Position numbers and translations under genes: made by a program. Under the pieces are notes generated by a model, which was given only the letters and a program-made list of their open reading frames with translations, ran no database searches and was not told where the DNA came from. Below are positions 57,676 to 64,000 of a stretch of DNA of 64,000 nt, in pieces (position 1 is the stretch's first letter; the number at the start of each line of letters is the position of its first letter). Origin of the DNA: Candidatus Kouleothrix ribensis (GTDB lineage Bacteria; Chloroflexota; Chloroflexia; Chloroflexales; Roseiflexaceae); contig JADKGW010000001.1 in NCBI GenBank assembly GCA_016722075.1, positions 3,596,001-3,660,000 of the forward strand. The letters run 5' to 3'.

Positions 57676-58464
57676 TTAACTTCTGCCCAGCATGCGCTGG
57701 CGTTGCGCCTCGAACAGAATGACGCTGCCGGCCACTGCGGCATTCAGCGACTCGGCCTGCCCGCGCATTGGAATACCAATCGATTTGCCGGCCAGCGCGC
57801 GCGCCGCATCGCTCAGGCCATGGGCCTCGTTGCCAATCAGCAACGCCGCCGGCTGACGCCAGTCGGCCGCGTAATACGGCATACGGGCGGCTGCATCGGC
57901 TGCATATACATGATCGACGAAAGCCAGCCGCTCGCCAACCTGCTCCCAGCCGAGATCTTGCTCAATCGCAAGGCGGAAGTGCGCGCCCATCGCCGCCCGC
58001 ACCACCTTCGGGCTATAGATATCGGCCGTGCCCTTGGCGCATAGCACCTCGGCCACATCGACCGCATCAGCGCTGCGCAGCAGCGTGCCCAGGTTGCCGG
58101 GATCCTGGATGCTGTCGAGCACGAGCATGATTCCCGGCCGGCCCGGCTCGATCTGCGGCCATTGCGCCAGCGCCACCACGCCCTGCGGCTGCACTGTGCC
58201 TGAGGCCGCCGCTACCACCTGGGCACTGGCCGGGTGCGCCCAAGCCTGGCTGGCCAGCTGGGCCTGGAGTACCCGGCCAGCCGGCGTGTGCTCGAGCTGC
58301 TCGGGCACGTACAACGCCAGCTCGAGCGCACCAGCCAGCGCCAGTGCATGGGATACCAGCCGCACCCCCTCGAGTACAAACAAACGCTCGCGGCGGCGAT
58401 CATTGCGGTCGGCGGCCAGCGAGCGGATGTGTTTGACGTGCGGATTCGCCAGGCTAACGATCAT
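57676..58464 (-). CDS. TrmH/SpoU-family RNA 2'-O-methyltransferase
   Basis: 262 residues. The N-terminal substrate-binding domain (RRRERLFVLEGVRLVSHALA) is followed by the SPOUT knot: LDSIQDPGNLGTLLRSADA (motif 1), LLIGNEAHGLS (motif 2) and IPMRGQAESLNAAVAGSVILFEAQRQR (motif 3) bind AdoMet in the trefoil. The target is probably a 2'-hydroxyl in rRNA or tRNA. The gene follows rplT and precedes pheS as in many bacteria. Confidence 0.9.
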   Translation of the reverse strand: MIVSLANPHVKHIRSLAADRNDRRRERLFVLEGVRLVSHALALAGALELALYVPEQLEHTPAGRVLQAQLASQAWAHPASAQVVAAASGTVQPQGVVALAQWPQIEPGRPGIMLVLDSIQDPGNLGTLLRSADAVDVAEVLCAKGTADIYSPKVVRAAMGAHFRLAIEQDLGWEQVGERLAFVDHVYAADAAARMPYYAADWRQPAALLIGNEAHGLSDAARALAGKSIGIPMRGQAESLNAAVAGSVILFEAQRQRMLGRS

Positions 58465-58520
58465 GCGGTTTCTACGTGGCAGCGCCCCTGAGTGTATTCA
58501 CAAGCAGAATGGGGACGATC

Positions 58521-58874
58521 CTAGCCCACACGCTGGATCTGCTCGACGACACTGGCAAAGCCGGCCGGGTCGCGCACAGCCATATCGGCCAGGATCTTGC
58601 GATCGAGCGAAATACCAGCCTGCTTCATACCGTTGATCAGCCGGCTATACGAGATGCCGTTCTGGCGTGCAGCCGCGTTAATGCGAATGATCCACAGCCG
58701 CCGAAAATCGCGCTTCTTATTGCGGCGGTCGCGATAGGCGTACGACAGCGCCTTCAGCACCGTCTGCCGTGCGACCCGGATACGCCGGCTGCGGCTGCCC
58801 TGGTAGCCTGCAGCCTGTTTCAACAGTTTGTTGTGGCGCTTGCGCACCATCATGCCGCGTTTGACACGAGCCAT
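58521..58874 (-). CDS. rplT: 50S ribosomal protein L20
   Basis: 117 residues, very basic: MARVKRGMMVRKRHNKLLKQAAGYQGSRSRRIRVARQTVLKALSYAYRDRRNKKRDFRRLWIIRINAA is the expected core, and NGISYSRLINGMKQAGISLDRKILADMAVRDPAGFASVV completes the globular domain. It assembles early with 23S rRNA. Part of infC-rpmI-rplT. Confidence 0.97.
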   Translation of the reverse strand: MARVKRGMMVRKRHNKLLKQAAGYQGSRSRRIRVARQTVLKALSYAYRDRRNKKRDFRRLWIIRINAAARQNGISYSRLINGMKQAGISLDRKILADMAVRDPAGFASVVEQIQRVG

Positions 58875-58952
58875 GGTTGATAAACCCTCTATACTAAACG
58901 TCGTTACTTACCAGCCGCTTCGCAGATAACGCTAACGGCGAACGCCTGGGCC

Positions 58953-59165
58953 TTAGCGGCCGTGCTTCGGGCCGTAGGGCAGCGCCACACCAACCATACG
59001 ATGGTTGCCGGTGTGTGTCTCTTTGAGCTTGTCGAGCTGCTGCAACAGGCGGCCAGCCTTGCGGCGGCGGAAATGCCCCTTGCGCCCTTGCGACTGCACT
59101 ATCTTGCCGGTGCCGGTAAAGCGAAAGCGCTTAGCAGCACCTTTGTGCGTTTTCATCTTGGGCAT
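58953..59165 (-). CDS. rpmI: 50S ribosomal protein L35
   Basis: 70 residues: MPKMKTHKGAAKRFRFTGTGKIVQSQGRKGHFRRRK at the N-terminus is the L35 signature. It is slightly longer than the usual 64-66 residues, at the C-terminus (GVALPYGPKHGR). Only 3 nt separate it from infC. Confidence 0.96.
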   Translation of the reverse strand: MPKMKTHKGAAKRFRFTGTGKIVQSQGRKGHFRRRKAGRLLQQLDKLKETHTGNHRMVGVALPYGPKHGR

Positions 59166-59168
59166 GTA

Positions 59169-59831
59169 CTATTCCTCTTCGTCTGTATCGTCGTCGTCGT
59201 CGTCGATAGCATCGTCGTCATCTGGTACGGCCGGTACAGCTATCGCGGGCGCCGGCTTGGCCCCCGGTGCGCTGGCCTCGCGCTGCGCCTGGGCCAGCTG
59301 CTTCTCGCGCTGCTGCTTGGCCTTGGCGTTTGGCGCCAGCAGTAACGACAGCGCACGGCCTTCCATCAGCGGCTTCTGCTCGACCGTGGCGACATCACGT
59401 AGATCTTCGGCCATCTGCTCAAGCATCTCGCGCCCAATATCGGGGTGAAAGATCTCGCGACCGCGGAACCGCACCGTGAATTTGACTTTATCGCCGGCTA
59501 GTAAAAACTTTCGCGCCTGCTTCGCCTTTACCTCAAGATCGTGATCGTCGGTCTTCGGCTTCAGACGCACTTCTTTCAGCTCAGCCTGCTTCTGATTCTT
59601 CCGCGCCTCGCGATCCTTCTTGGTCTGCTCGTAGCGAAACTTGCCGTAGTCGACGATCCGACACACTGGCGGCACCGCATTCGGCGCGACCTCCATCAAA
59701 TCGAGCCCGCGCTGCTCGGCCAGCGTCAACGCCTCACGCAGCGAAACAATCCCTAGCTGCGCACCCTGTTCGTCGATCAGGCGCACTTGCGGGGCACGGA
59801 TGCGGTTGTTTACGCGAAACCGATCTCTAAT
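59169..59831 (-). CDS. infC: translation initiation factor IF-3
   Basis: 220 residues if started at the ATT at 59831, which has AAGGAG 7 nt upstream and gives the conserved N-terminus RDRFRVNNRIRAPQVRLIDEQGAQLGIVSLREAL. Rare start codons such as ATT are a known trait of infC, through which IF-3 represses itself. A start at a later GTG (59786) would remove the conserved RVNNRIRAP. YGKFRYEQTKKDREARKNQ links to the C-terminal domain, with VKFTVRFRGREI. The C-terminus carries an unusual ~45-residue tail rich in Ala/Pro ending in a run of Asp/Glu. Confidence 0.94.
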   Translation of the reverse strand: MRDRFRVNNRIRAPQVRLIDEQGAQLGIVSLREALTLAEQRGLDLMEVAPNAVPPVCRIVDYGKFRYEQTKKDREARKNQKQAELKEVRLKPKTDDHDLEVKAKQARKFLLAGDKVKFTVRFRGREIFHPDIGREMLEQMAEDLRDVATVEQKPLMEGRALSLLLAPNAKAKQQREKQLAQAQREASAPGAKPAPAIAVPAVPDDDDAIDDDDDDTDEEE

Positions 59832-59904
59832 AGGAGCGCTCCTTCTGAATACCCGGTAGACAACAGAAAACCCAACCGCCTCGAGGGGGCAAGGTCAGGG
59901 CCGT

Positions 59905-59933
59905 AGTATAGCAGCCGGCCGCCATTTCGTCAA
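59905..59933 (-). promoter_or_regulatory. promoter of infC-rpmI-rplT
   Basis: On the minus strand: TTGACG (59933-59928), a 17-nt spacer and TATACT (59910-59905). The start near 59898 leaves a leader of about 65 nt before the ATT. Confidence 0.75.
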
Positions 59934-60066
59934 CTTTTGAAGATGAGCGAATGAGCCGCATACCAGCATCACTGCCGTGGCGGTGTGGGCGCCAGCGCCA
60001 ATCATACTCCCGCCGGCTGTGCGCGCGCGCCCAAACAACGCCGGCCGGCCCAGGGCGATCAGCACG

Positions 60067-60178
60067 TGTTCAGACGTACGGGGTTGGGACGCGGACGAGC
60101 ACGGACACACGCGGACGTAGCACACGCTGTCCGTGCTCGTCCGCGTGTGTCTGCGCCCTTTTACCCCAACAGTGAACA
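60067..60178. repeat. palindromic element with TGTTCA/TGAACA ends, copy 3
   Basis: TGTTCA (60067-60072) and TGAACA (60173-60178) at the ends, with a perfect 17-bp inner stem GCGGACGAGCACGGACA (60091-60107) and its complement (60128-60144). The outer ~30 nt at each end match the copy at 48197. It lies between the divergent infC and groES promoters. Confidence 0.8.
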
Positions 60179-60230
60179 CCTTCGGTTATCACAATGTTTG
60201 CAGACTCAACCGAGGAGTGCTAAAATGGGC

Positions 60231-60259
60231 TTGACAAATTGTTGCGCTTTGATTACTAT
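60231..60259 (+). promoter_or_regulatory. promoter of groES-groEL
   Basis: TTGACA (60231-60236), a 17-nt spacer and TACTAT (60254-60259). A half-CIRCE word GAGTGCTAA lies upstream at 60215-60223. Confidence 0.8.
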
Positions 60260-60267
60260 AGAGGCGG

Positions 60268-60294
60268 TTAGCACTCGGCAACCAAGAGTGCTAA
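60268..60294 (+). promoter_or_regulatory. CIRCE operator (HrcA site)
   Basis: A perfect CIRCE: TTAGCACTC (60268-60276), 9 nt, GAGTGCTAA (60286-60294). The inverted repeat extends outward by seven more pairs (GAGGCGG/CCGCCTC). It lies just after the -10 and in the transcribed leader, so the heat-shock repressor HrcA should block groESL in the absence of stress. Confidence 0.95.
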
Positions 60295-60347
60295 CCGCCT
60301 CTCGTATGTTGATCGTCGTTCAGTAATCCTAAGGAGGTATAGGAAGT

Positions 60348-60653
60348 ATGGCAGCCGACTTTCGCATCCGGCCGCTCGGCGACCGCGTTGTAGTCAAGCC
60401 AGCAGACCGTGAGGAGAAGACCAAGGGCGGTATTTTCCTGCCCGACACCGCCAGCAAAGAGCGCCCCATGGAAGGTACGATCCTGGCCGTCGGCGAGGGC
60501 CGCCTCGACGATAATGGCCGGCGCGTGCCGATGAATGTCAAGGCTGGCGACAAGGTGCTGTTCGCGAAGTATAGCGGCACCGAGTACAAGGTCGACGACA
60601 TTGAGTATCTGATTCTGTCCGAGAAGGATATTCTGGGCATCATCCAGGATTAG
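60348..60653 (+). CDS. groES: co-chaperonin GroES
   Basis: 101 residues with AAGGAGG upstream. FRIRPLGDRVVVKPADREEKTKGGIFLPDTA, the mobile-loop region (KTKGGIFLPDTASKERP) and GDKVLFAKYSGTEYKVDDIEYLILSEKDILGII are canonical. It caps GroEL with a heptameric ring. Co-transcribed with groEL, 110 nt downstream. Confidence 0.97.
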   Translation: MAADFRIRPLGDRVVVKPADREEKTKGGIFLPDTASKERPMEGTILAVGEGRLDDNGRRVPMNVKAGDKVLFAKYSGTEYKVDDIEYLILSEKDILGIIQD

Positions 60654-60763
60654 CCAGTCGCCAGTATGCAATTGGCACGCGCAGCCACGCGCTGCGATCG
60701 ATGCCTGCTGCTACCCTGCCGGCTGCTGACTGTAGACTGTTGTAGAGGAGGATTTTCAAACCT

Positions 60764-62398
60764 ATGCCGAAGCAGATTCTGTTTAACGAGGAAGCCCGGC
60801 GCGCACTCAAGCGCGGTGTCGATATCGTTGCCGATGCGGTCAAGACCACGCTCGGCCCGCGCGGCCGCAATGTCGCGATCGATAAGAAATTCGGCGCCCC
60901 CACCGTTACCCACGATGGCGTTACCGTTGCCAAAGAGATCGAACTCAAAGATCCGTTCGAGAACATGGGCGCACGCCTGCTGGTCGAGGTTGCTACCAAA
61001 ACCAACGATGTCGTCGGTGATGGCACCACCACCGCTACAGTGCTGGCCCAGGCAATCGTCAACGAGGGCCTCAAGGTTGTCGCTGCCGGCGCCAACCCCA
61101 TGCTGCTCAAGCGCGGCCTCGATAAGGGTGCCGAGGCGTTGGTCGCCGAGCTCAAGAGCCTGGCCAAACCAGTGCGCGACCGCGCCGATATCGCGCATGT
61201 CGCCGCGATCTCGGCCGCCGACTCCGAGATCGGCGACCTGATCGCCGAGGTGATGGAGAAGGTCGGTAAAGACGGCGTGATCACCGTCGAAGAGAGCAAG
61301 GGCATCGCCTTCGAGAAAGAGTACACCGAAGGTATGCAGATCGACCGCGGCTACATCTCGGCTTACTTCGCCACCAACCAGGAGCGCATGGAGGCCGAGC
61401 TCGACGATCCCTATATCCTGATCACCGACAAGAAGATTAGCGCGATCAACGAGATCCTGCCGGTGCTCGAAAAAGTGCTGCAGGTTACCAAGAATTTCGT
61501 GATCATTGCCGAGGATGTCGACGGCGAGGCGCTCGCTACCCTGGTGGTGAACCGCCTGCGCGGCACGATCAACGCCCTGGCGATCAAGGCGCCTGGCTTC
61601 GGCGACCGCCGCAAGGCTATGCTGCAAGACATCGCGATCCTGACCGGCGGCACGGTGATCTCCGAGGAAATTGGCCGCAAGCTCGACAGCGCTACGATCG
61701 ACGACCTGGGCCGCGCCCGCCGCGTGGTGGCCGATAAGGACAACACCACCTTCATCGAGGGCCGCGGCGACGACGCCGGCATCCGCGCCCGGATCGAGCA
61801 GATCCGCGCGCAGATCGAGTCGACCACCAGCGATTTCGACCGCGAGAAGCTGCAAGAGCGGCTGGCCAAGCTGGCCGGCGGCGTGGCCGTGCTCAAGGTT
61901 GGCGGCGCGACCGAGCCCGAGCTGAAAGAGAAGAAGCATCGCGTTGAGGATGCGCTCTCGACTGCTCGCTCGGCAGTTGAAGAGGGTATTGTGCCCGGTG
62001 GCGGCGTGGCGCTGATCAATGCGCTGGGCGCGCTCGATCGGGTGCAGGTCGACAACGACGACGAGCGCTTCGGGGTGCAGATCCTGCGCCGCGCGCTCGA
62101 AGAGCCGATGCGCCAGCTGGCACGCAACGCCGGCGAAGATGGTGCGGTGATCATCGATACCGTGCGCCGCAACCAGAAGGAAAAAGGCGACACCAGCTAC
62201 GGCTACAACGTGCTGACCGGCGAGTTCGGCAGCATGCTCGATCAGGGTGTGGTTGACCCGGTCAAGGTGACGCGCAGCGCGGTTCAGAATGCCGTGTCGA
62301 TCGCCGGCCTGCTGCTGACCACCGAGGCGCTGATCACCGATATCCCCGAAGACAAGCCCGCACCCCCGATGCCGGGCGGCGGTGGGATGGATTTCTAA
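60764..62398 (+). CDS. groEL: chaperonin GroEL
   Basis: 544 residues, the usual length, with GAGGAG upstream. The ATP-binding blocks VKTTLGPRGRNVAIDKKFG and GDGTTTATVLAQAIV, the apical domain and the C-terminal AITDIPEDKPAPPMPGGGGMDF (Gly/Met tail) are all present. It forms the double-ring folding chamber. A hairpin with ACAGGCC/GGCCTGT arms (about 62438-62468) follows the stop but lacks a T-run. Confidence 0.98.
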   Translation: MPKQILFNEEARRALKRGVDIVADAVKTTLGPRGRNVAIDKKFGAPTVTHDGVTVAKEIELKDPFENMGARLLVEVATKTNDVVGDGTTTATVLAQAIVNEGLKVVAAGANPMLLKRGLDKGAEALVAELKSLAKPVRDRADIAHVAAISAADSEIGDLIAEVMEKVGKDGVITVEESKGIAFEKEYTEGMQIDRGYISAYFATNQERMEAELDDPYILITDKKISAINEILPVLEKVLQVTKNFVIIAEDVDGEALATLVVNRLRGTINALAIKAPGFGDRRKAMLQDIAILTGGTVISEEIGRKLDSATIDDLGRARRVVADKDNTTFIEGRGDDAGIRARIEQIRAQIESTTSDFDREKLQERLAKLAGGVAVLKVGGATEPELKEKKHRVEDALSTARSAVEEGIVPGGGVALINALGALDRVQVDNDDERFGVQILRRALEEPMRQLARNAGEDGAVIIDTVRRNQKEKGDTSYGYNVLTGEFGSMLDQGVVDPVKVTRSAVQNAVSIAGLLLTTEALITDIPEDKPAPPMPGGGGMDF

Positions 62399-62825
62399 AT
62401 CCTGCCAGAACCGCGCGTACGTTCGCCCACACACTGCACAGGCCTCGGCAATTCGCCGGGGCCTGTGTGTTGGCCGCACACCTGCCCTTGCGATGTATGC
62501 CTGCATCGGTCGCACGATGGATACCAGATCCGACCCGCCGCCGATGTGCTGCGGCGTACAATCTGCTTTAATACGCTCAGAACGAATTGATGATCGCGGC
62601 GGTCATTAATGATCCGGATACAGAAATCACACAGCTCCTACACGCCGCCCCCTATTCCCCCTACGGCTGCCGAGAGGCAGCCGTTTCCGCGTTCTACAGC
62701 TGCTCGGGAATGAGAATAATTCGCTTACATTTTGCGTATCCAATTCGTGGACAGATCAGGTAGATTAATAGAACCTATACACATATTCATATCAACGCCC
62801 ATGCAGGCACATTAAGGAGATCAGT
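62399..62825. other. gap between groEL and the methyltransferase gene
   Basis: It holds the post-groEL hairpin described above and, beyond about 62580, an AT-richer stretch with no supported ORF. No clear promoter consensus was found for the next gene; its RBS (AAGGAGAT, about 62814-62821) is good. Confidence 0.5.
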
Positions 62826-63632
62826 GTGAGTACGACCGAGAGCATCATCGATACCAGCCGGCCCAGCGCAGGGCGCGTCTACGACTACATCCTGGGTGGC
62901 CATCACAATTTTGAAGTTGATCGTATGGCCGCTGATCAGGTCGTTACGACATTGCCGTTCCTTCCGAAAGCGATGCGCCTACAGCGCTGGTGTCTCCAAG
63001 ATCTGGCGGTCGAGCTAACTGAGAAGCGCGGCTACAACATTGTGATCGACTTCGCGTCGGGGCTGCCGACCAACGATCATATCCACCATGTCGTCCCACC
63101 TGGCACCACCGTAATCTACTCCGACTCCGACCCGGTTGTCGTTGAGTATGCGCGCGAGATTCTCGCCGACACACCGAATGTGCATTTCTTCCAGGCCGAC
63201 GCACGCCGGCCTGAGGAGCTGCTCAACCGCGCGGCCATTCAAGAGATCATTGGCGAGCGCCGCGATGTCGCGCTGGTCTATTGGGGCATCAGCGTATTTT
63301 TGACCGATGATGAACTCAGCCGAGCAGCTTCCTCGCTCTACGAATGGTCCGGCCTCGATAGCATATGGGTGTACATGGCTCAAGGCGCCGATATGGATGC
63401 ATCGCAAGCCGACCTGCAGGCAACCATGCGTATCTATGAGCAGATGGGCTCGCCACTTAACTTTCGGTCGCTCGAGCAAACCAAACAGATGATCGCACCC
63501 TGGCACCCCGACGCCGAGGGCTATATCTCGCTGCTGAACTGGCACGGCATGGACAAGCGCGAGCTCGACCCGGAAGAGATGCATTCCTGGGGCCCGGCTG
63601 CCGGCGGATATGGCGCATATCTGCGCAAGTAG
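62826..63632 (+). CDS. SAM-dependent methyltransferase, DUF574 type
   Basis: 268 residues from a GTG at 62826. The N-terminus DTSRPSAGRVYDYILGGHHNFEVDRMAADQV matches the P-N-x-A-R-V-Y-D-Y-L-L-G-G-x-x-N-F pattern of the DUF574/Methyltransf_19 group. NIVIDFASGLPTNDHIHHV and VIYSDSDPVVVEYAREIL form the AdoMet-binding Rossmann part. The group is abundant in actinomycetes, with unknown methyl acceptor. Here the G-x-G-x-P motif IDFASGLPT is intact. The next ORF starts 20 nt later, so the two may form an operon. Confidence 0.8.
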   Translation: MSTTESIIDTSRPSAGRVYDYILGGHHNFEVDRMAADQVVTTLPFLPKAMRLQRWCLQDLAVELTEKRGYNIVIDFASGLPTNDHIHHVVPPGTTVIYSDSDPVVVEYAREILADTPNVHFFQADARRPEELLNRAAIQEIIGERRDVALVYWGISVFLTDDELSRAASSLYEWSGLDSIWVYMAQGADMDASQADLQATMRIYEQMGSPLNFRSLEQTKQMIAPWHPDAEGYISLLNWHGMDKRELDPEEMHSWGPAAGGYGAYLRK

Positions 63633-63652
63633 TATCGAGGAGCATACGACGC

Positions 63653-64000
63653 GTGATTATTTCTGAAAGCAACTATACCCAATCAACGCGTATGATCGAT
63701 CACGAACACCTGGCCCTCGAGCTGAAACAGGCACTCCGGGCAACCATGTTCTCGAGCACGCTGCGCGTCGCGCCGCGCCACCTGCAGCAGCTCGCCGATC
63801 AGCTGGCCACGCTGATAGCCCATGCGCTCGAGCACGATCTCGATGCCACTATACTGTATAATCATGGCGCTCAGCTGGTGGCCGATGGCCTGAGCCACCG
63901 CGCGATACTCGGTATAACTCTGGCAATCAATCGCTTCTGTTGGAATCACAACGATCTGGATGTGCAGCAGGCCGCGATCAACGGCAGCCTGATTCAACCA
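63653..64000 (+). CDS. N-terminal part of an unrecognised protein (runs off the window)
   Basis: An open frame of 116 codons from a GTG at 63653, with GAGGAG 10 nt upstream, to the window edge; an in-frame ATG at 63692 is an alternative. The sequence HLALELKQALRATMFSSTLRVAPRHLQQLADQLATLIAHALEH...AQLVADGLSHRAILGITLAINRFC is helical and His/Leu-rich. It looks like the N-terminal helical domain that precedes PAS or STAS modules in some Chloroflexota regulators, but this is a guess. It is 20 nt downstream of the methyltransferase gene. Confidence 0.55.
   Translation, partial: MIISESNYTQSTRMIDHEHLALELKQALRATMFSSTLRVAPRHLQQLADQLATLIAHALEHDLDATILYNHGAQLVADGLSHRAILGITLAINRFCWNHNDLDVQQAAINGSLIQP

Noticed and set aside
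63683..63997. Minus-strand ORF of 104 codons at the window end
   Set aside because: The plus-strand frame from 63653 has an RBS, follows the methyltransferase closely and is open to the edge; the minus frame has no such support.

Overview
The window reads as chromosomal DNA from a high-GC bacterium, most consistent with a filamentous member of the Chloroflexota (Roseiflexus/Kouleothrix-like). This is inferred from a complete-looking LysW-dependent lysine cluster, a Cys-rich CPYLGL-type N-terminal domain on a membrane GerMN protein, LGFP-like repeats on another membrane protein, and many short tandem repeats between genes. No rRNA, tRNA or CRISPR array was recognised.

Layout. 1-9.3 kb: the 3' part of a UPF0104-type membrane protein gene, methylmalonyl-CoA epimerase, then rpsB-tsf-pyrH-frr-uppS-cdsA and rseP (no dxr between), followed by a four-gene tail whose first two genes look like one Cas4-like nuclease split in two. 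9.4-17 kb: a GerMN membrane protein, a metallophosphoesterase, a class-III aminotransferase paired with an ACT-less homoserine dehydrogenase, and a large GT39-like membrane glycosyltransferase. 17-25.5 kb: nitrogen assimilation (gltB behind a leader with an early terminator, amt) and a CPA2 antiporter. 25.7-26.2 kb: a toxin-antitoxin remnant. 26.2-45.5 kb: lysine biosynthesis by the alpha-aminoadipate/LysW route. In transcription order on the minus strand it is lysT, a LysE-type exporter, cystathionine gamma-synthase, lysU, homoisocitrate dehydrogenase, lysW, lysX, a Nudix hydrolase, (an IS), lysY, a GNAT, a homocitrate-synthase-like gene and lysZ. After a short plus-strand interruption come lysJ and lysK. 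45.7-51.3 kb: a polX remnant, HIT protein, LGFP-like protein, prs and an unusual HTH-ATPase. 51.4-59.8 kb (minus): infC-rpmI-rplT-trmH, a Phe T-box, pheS, a GT39-like gene and pheT. 60.2-64 kb: CIRCE-controlled groES-groEL, a DUF574-type methyltransferase and the start of an unrecognised protein.

Regulation is unusually legible. lysT is preceded by a good promoter, a 20-codon leader peptide with four Lys codons and an intrinsic terminator, which looks like ribosome-mediated attenuation by lysine. pheS has a T-box with a TTC codon in the specifier loop. gltB has a promoter followed closely by a terminator. groESL has an extended CIRCE. infC starts at ATT.

The second theme is repeats. Heptameric and octameric short tandem repeats sit directly behind the stop codons of at least nine genes, often supplying the stop codon and the last residues. 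Similar sequence is inserted in frame inside homoisocitrate dehydrogenase. One array contains a 39-nt hairpin unit and has been interrupted by a 1.5-kb IS with a 5-bp target duplication. A separate palindromic element with TGTTCA/TGAACA ends occurs three times.
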